From Theodoxus fluviatilis (taxonomy: Eukaryota; Mollusca; Gastropoda; Cycloneritida; Neritidae): a stretch of DNA of 19,186 bases. The stretch covers positions 1-19,186 of the forward strand of contig JAWQFJ010020084.1 of NCBI GenBank assembly GCA_034096865.1, in the 5' to 3' direction. The position numbers and the translations under genes are program-made. The notes under the pieces were generated by a model. It was not told the origin of the DNA. It searched no databases and saw only the letters and a list, made by a program, of their open reading frames with translations. Position 1 is the stretch's first letter. Each line of letters starts with the position of its first letter. Positions 18,943 to 19,186 of this stretch are shown piece after piece.

Positions 18943-19155
18943 GGTGTTAATGTTGTTCGTGATAATGATTCTATTAGTGAAAGTTTTGCTGGTATTAGCA
19001 GTGGTAATAATGCTGGTGTTGATGTTGTTCGTGATAACGGTTCTATTAGTGAAAGTTGTGCTGGTATTAGCAGTGGTAATAATGCTGGTGTTGATGTTGT
19101 TCGTGATAACGGTTCTATTAGTGAAAGTTTTGCTGGTATTAGCAGTGGTAATAAT
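18943..19155 (+). repeat. Three copies of a 72-bp repeat
   Basis: The units start at 18943, 19015 and 19087, and the last lacks its final codon. They differ at only a few bases. In one frame each copy encodes 24 residues around GVDVVRDNGSISES and GISSGNN. That frame stops at 19171-19173. Coding is unproven. The array seems to have grown at the edge of the GGT/GAT array. Confidence 0.93.
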
Positions 19156-19186
19156 GGTGTCGCGTTTTACTAGTTAGCTAATAGTA

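Overview
This window looks like metazoan nuclear DNA, most likely from a marine invertebrate; a lophotrochozoan or mollusc is my guess, not something the sequence proves. The signs are a multi-exon gene with consensus GT-AG introns, SEA and EGF-like domains, a 6.2 kb L1-type LINE, and introns full of microsatellites, minisatellites and fold-backs. I see no bacterial operon, rRNA, tRNA or CRISPR.

Host gene (+ strand). Six exons can be joined so that every reading-frame phase agrees. They are the window edge to 1152, 9884-10002, 11966-12024, 13331-13488, 15149-15302, and 17196 to about 17387. The product is a cell-surface transmembrane mucin-like protein. In order it has a Ser/Thr/Pro-rich stalk of at least 370 residues, a SEA domain with a GSVIV putative self-cleavage site, an EGF-like domain, one transmembrane helix and a basic start of a cytoplasmic tail. 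Its 5' end lies outside the window and its 3' end was not resolved.

LINE. Intron 1 (8.7 kb) holds a sense-oriented, apparently full-length L1-like retrotransposon at 3632-9805. It is bracketed by a perfect 30-bp target-site duplication (3602-3631 and 9806-9835). It encodes ORF1p (basic N-terminus, coiled coil, RRM, C-terminal domain) and ORF2p (apurinic-type endonuclease, YADD reverse transcriptase, Cys/His finger). ORF2 is interrupted by two single-base frame changes. The 3' end of the element lies only 78 bp before the SEA exon.

Other intron content. Intron 1 also has GACA/GGCA, GGAT, AATTC and CA arrays. Intron 2 has a 0.45 kb GACT/GACC/GACAGACT array. Intron 3 has a small hairpin and a 28-bp duplication. 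Intron 4 has a 55-bp satellite of about 13 copies and a CATT array. Intron 5 has two fold-back hairpins, a G-run tract and a roughly 0.85 kb GGA/GAC array that stops just before the transmembrane exon.

Downstream (17388-19186) I found no convincing exon. It holds a 3 x 39 bp perfect repeat, a degenerate GGT/GAT array and a 3 x 72 bp repeat.
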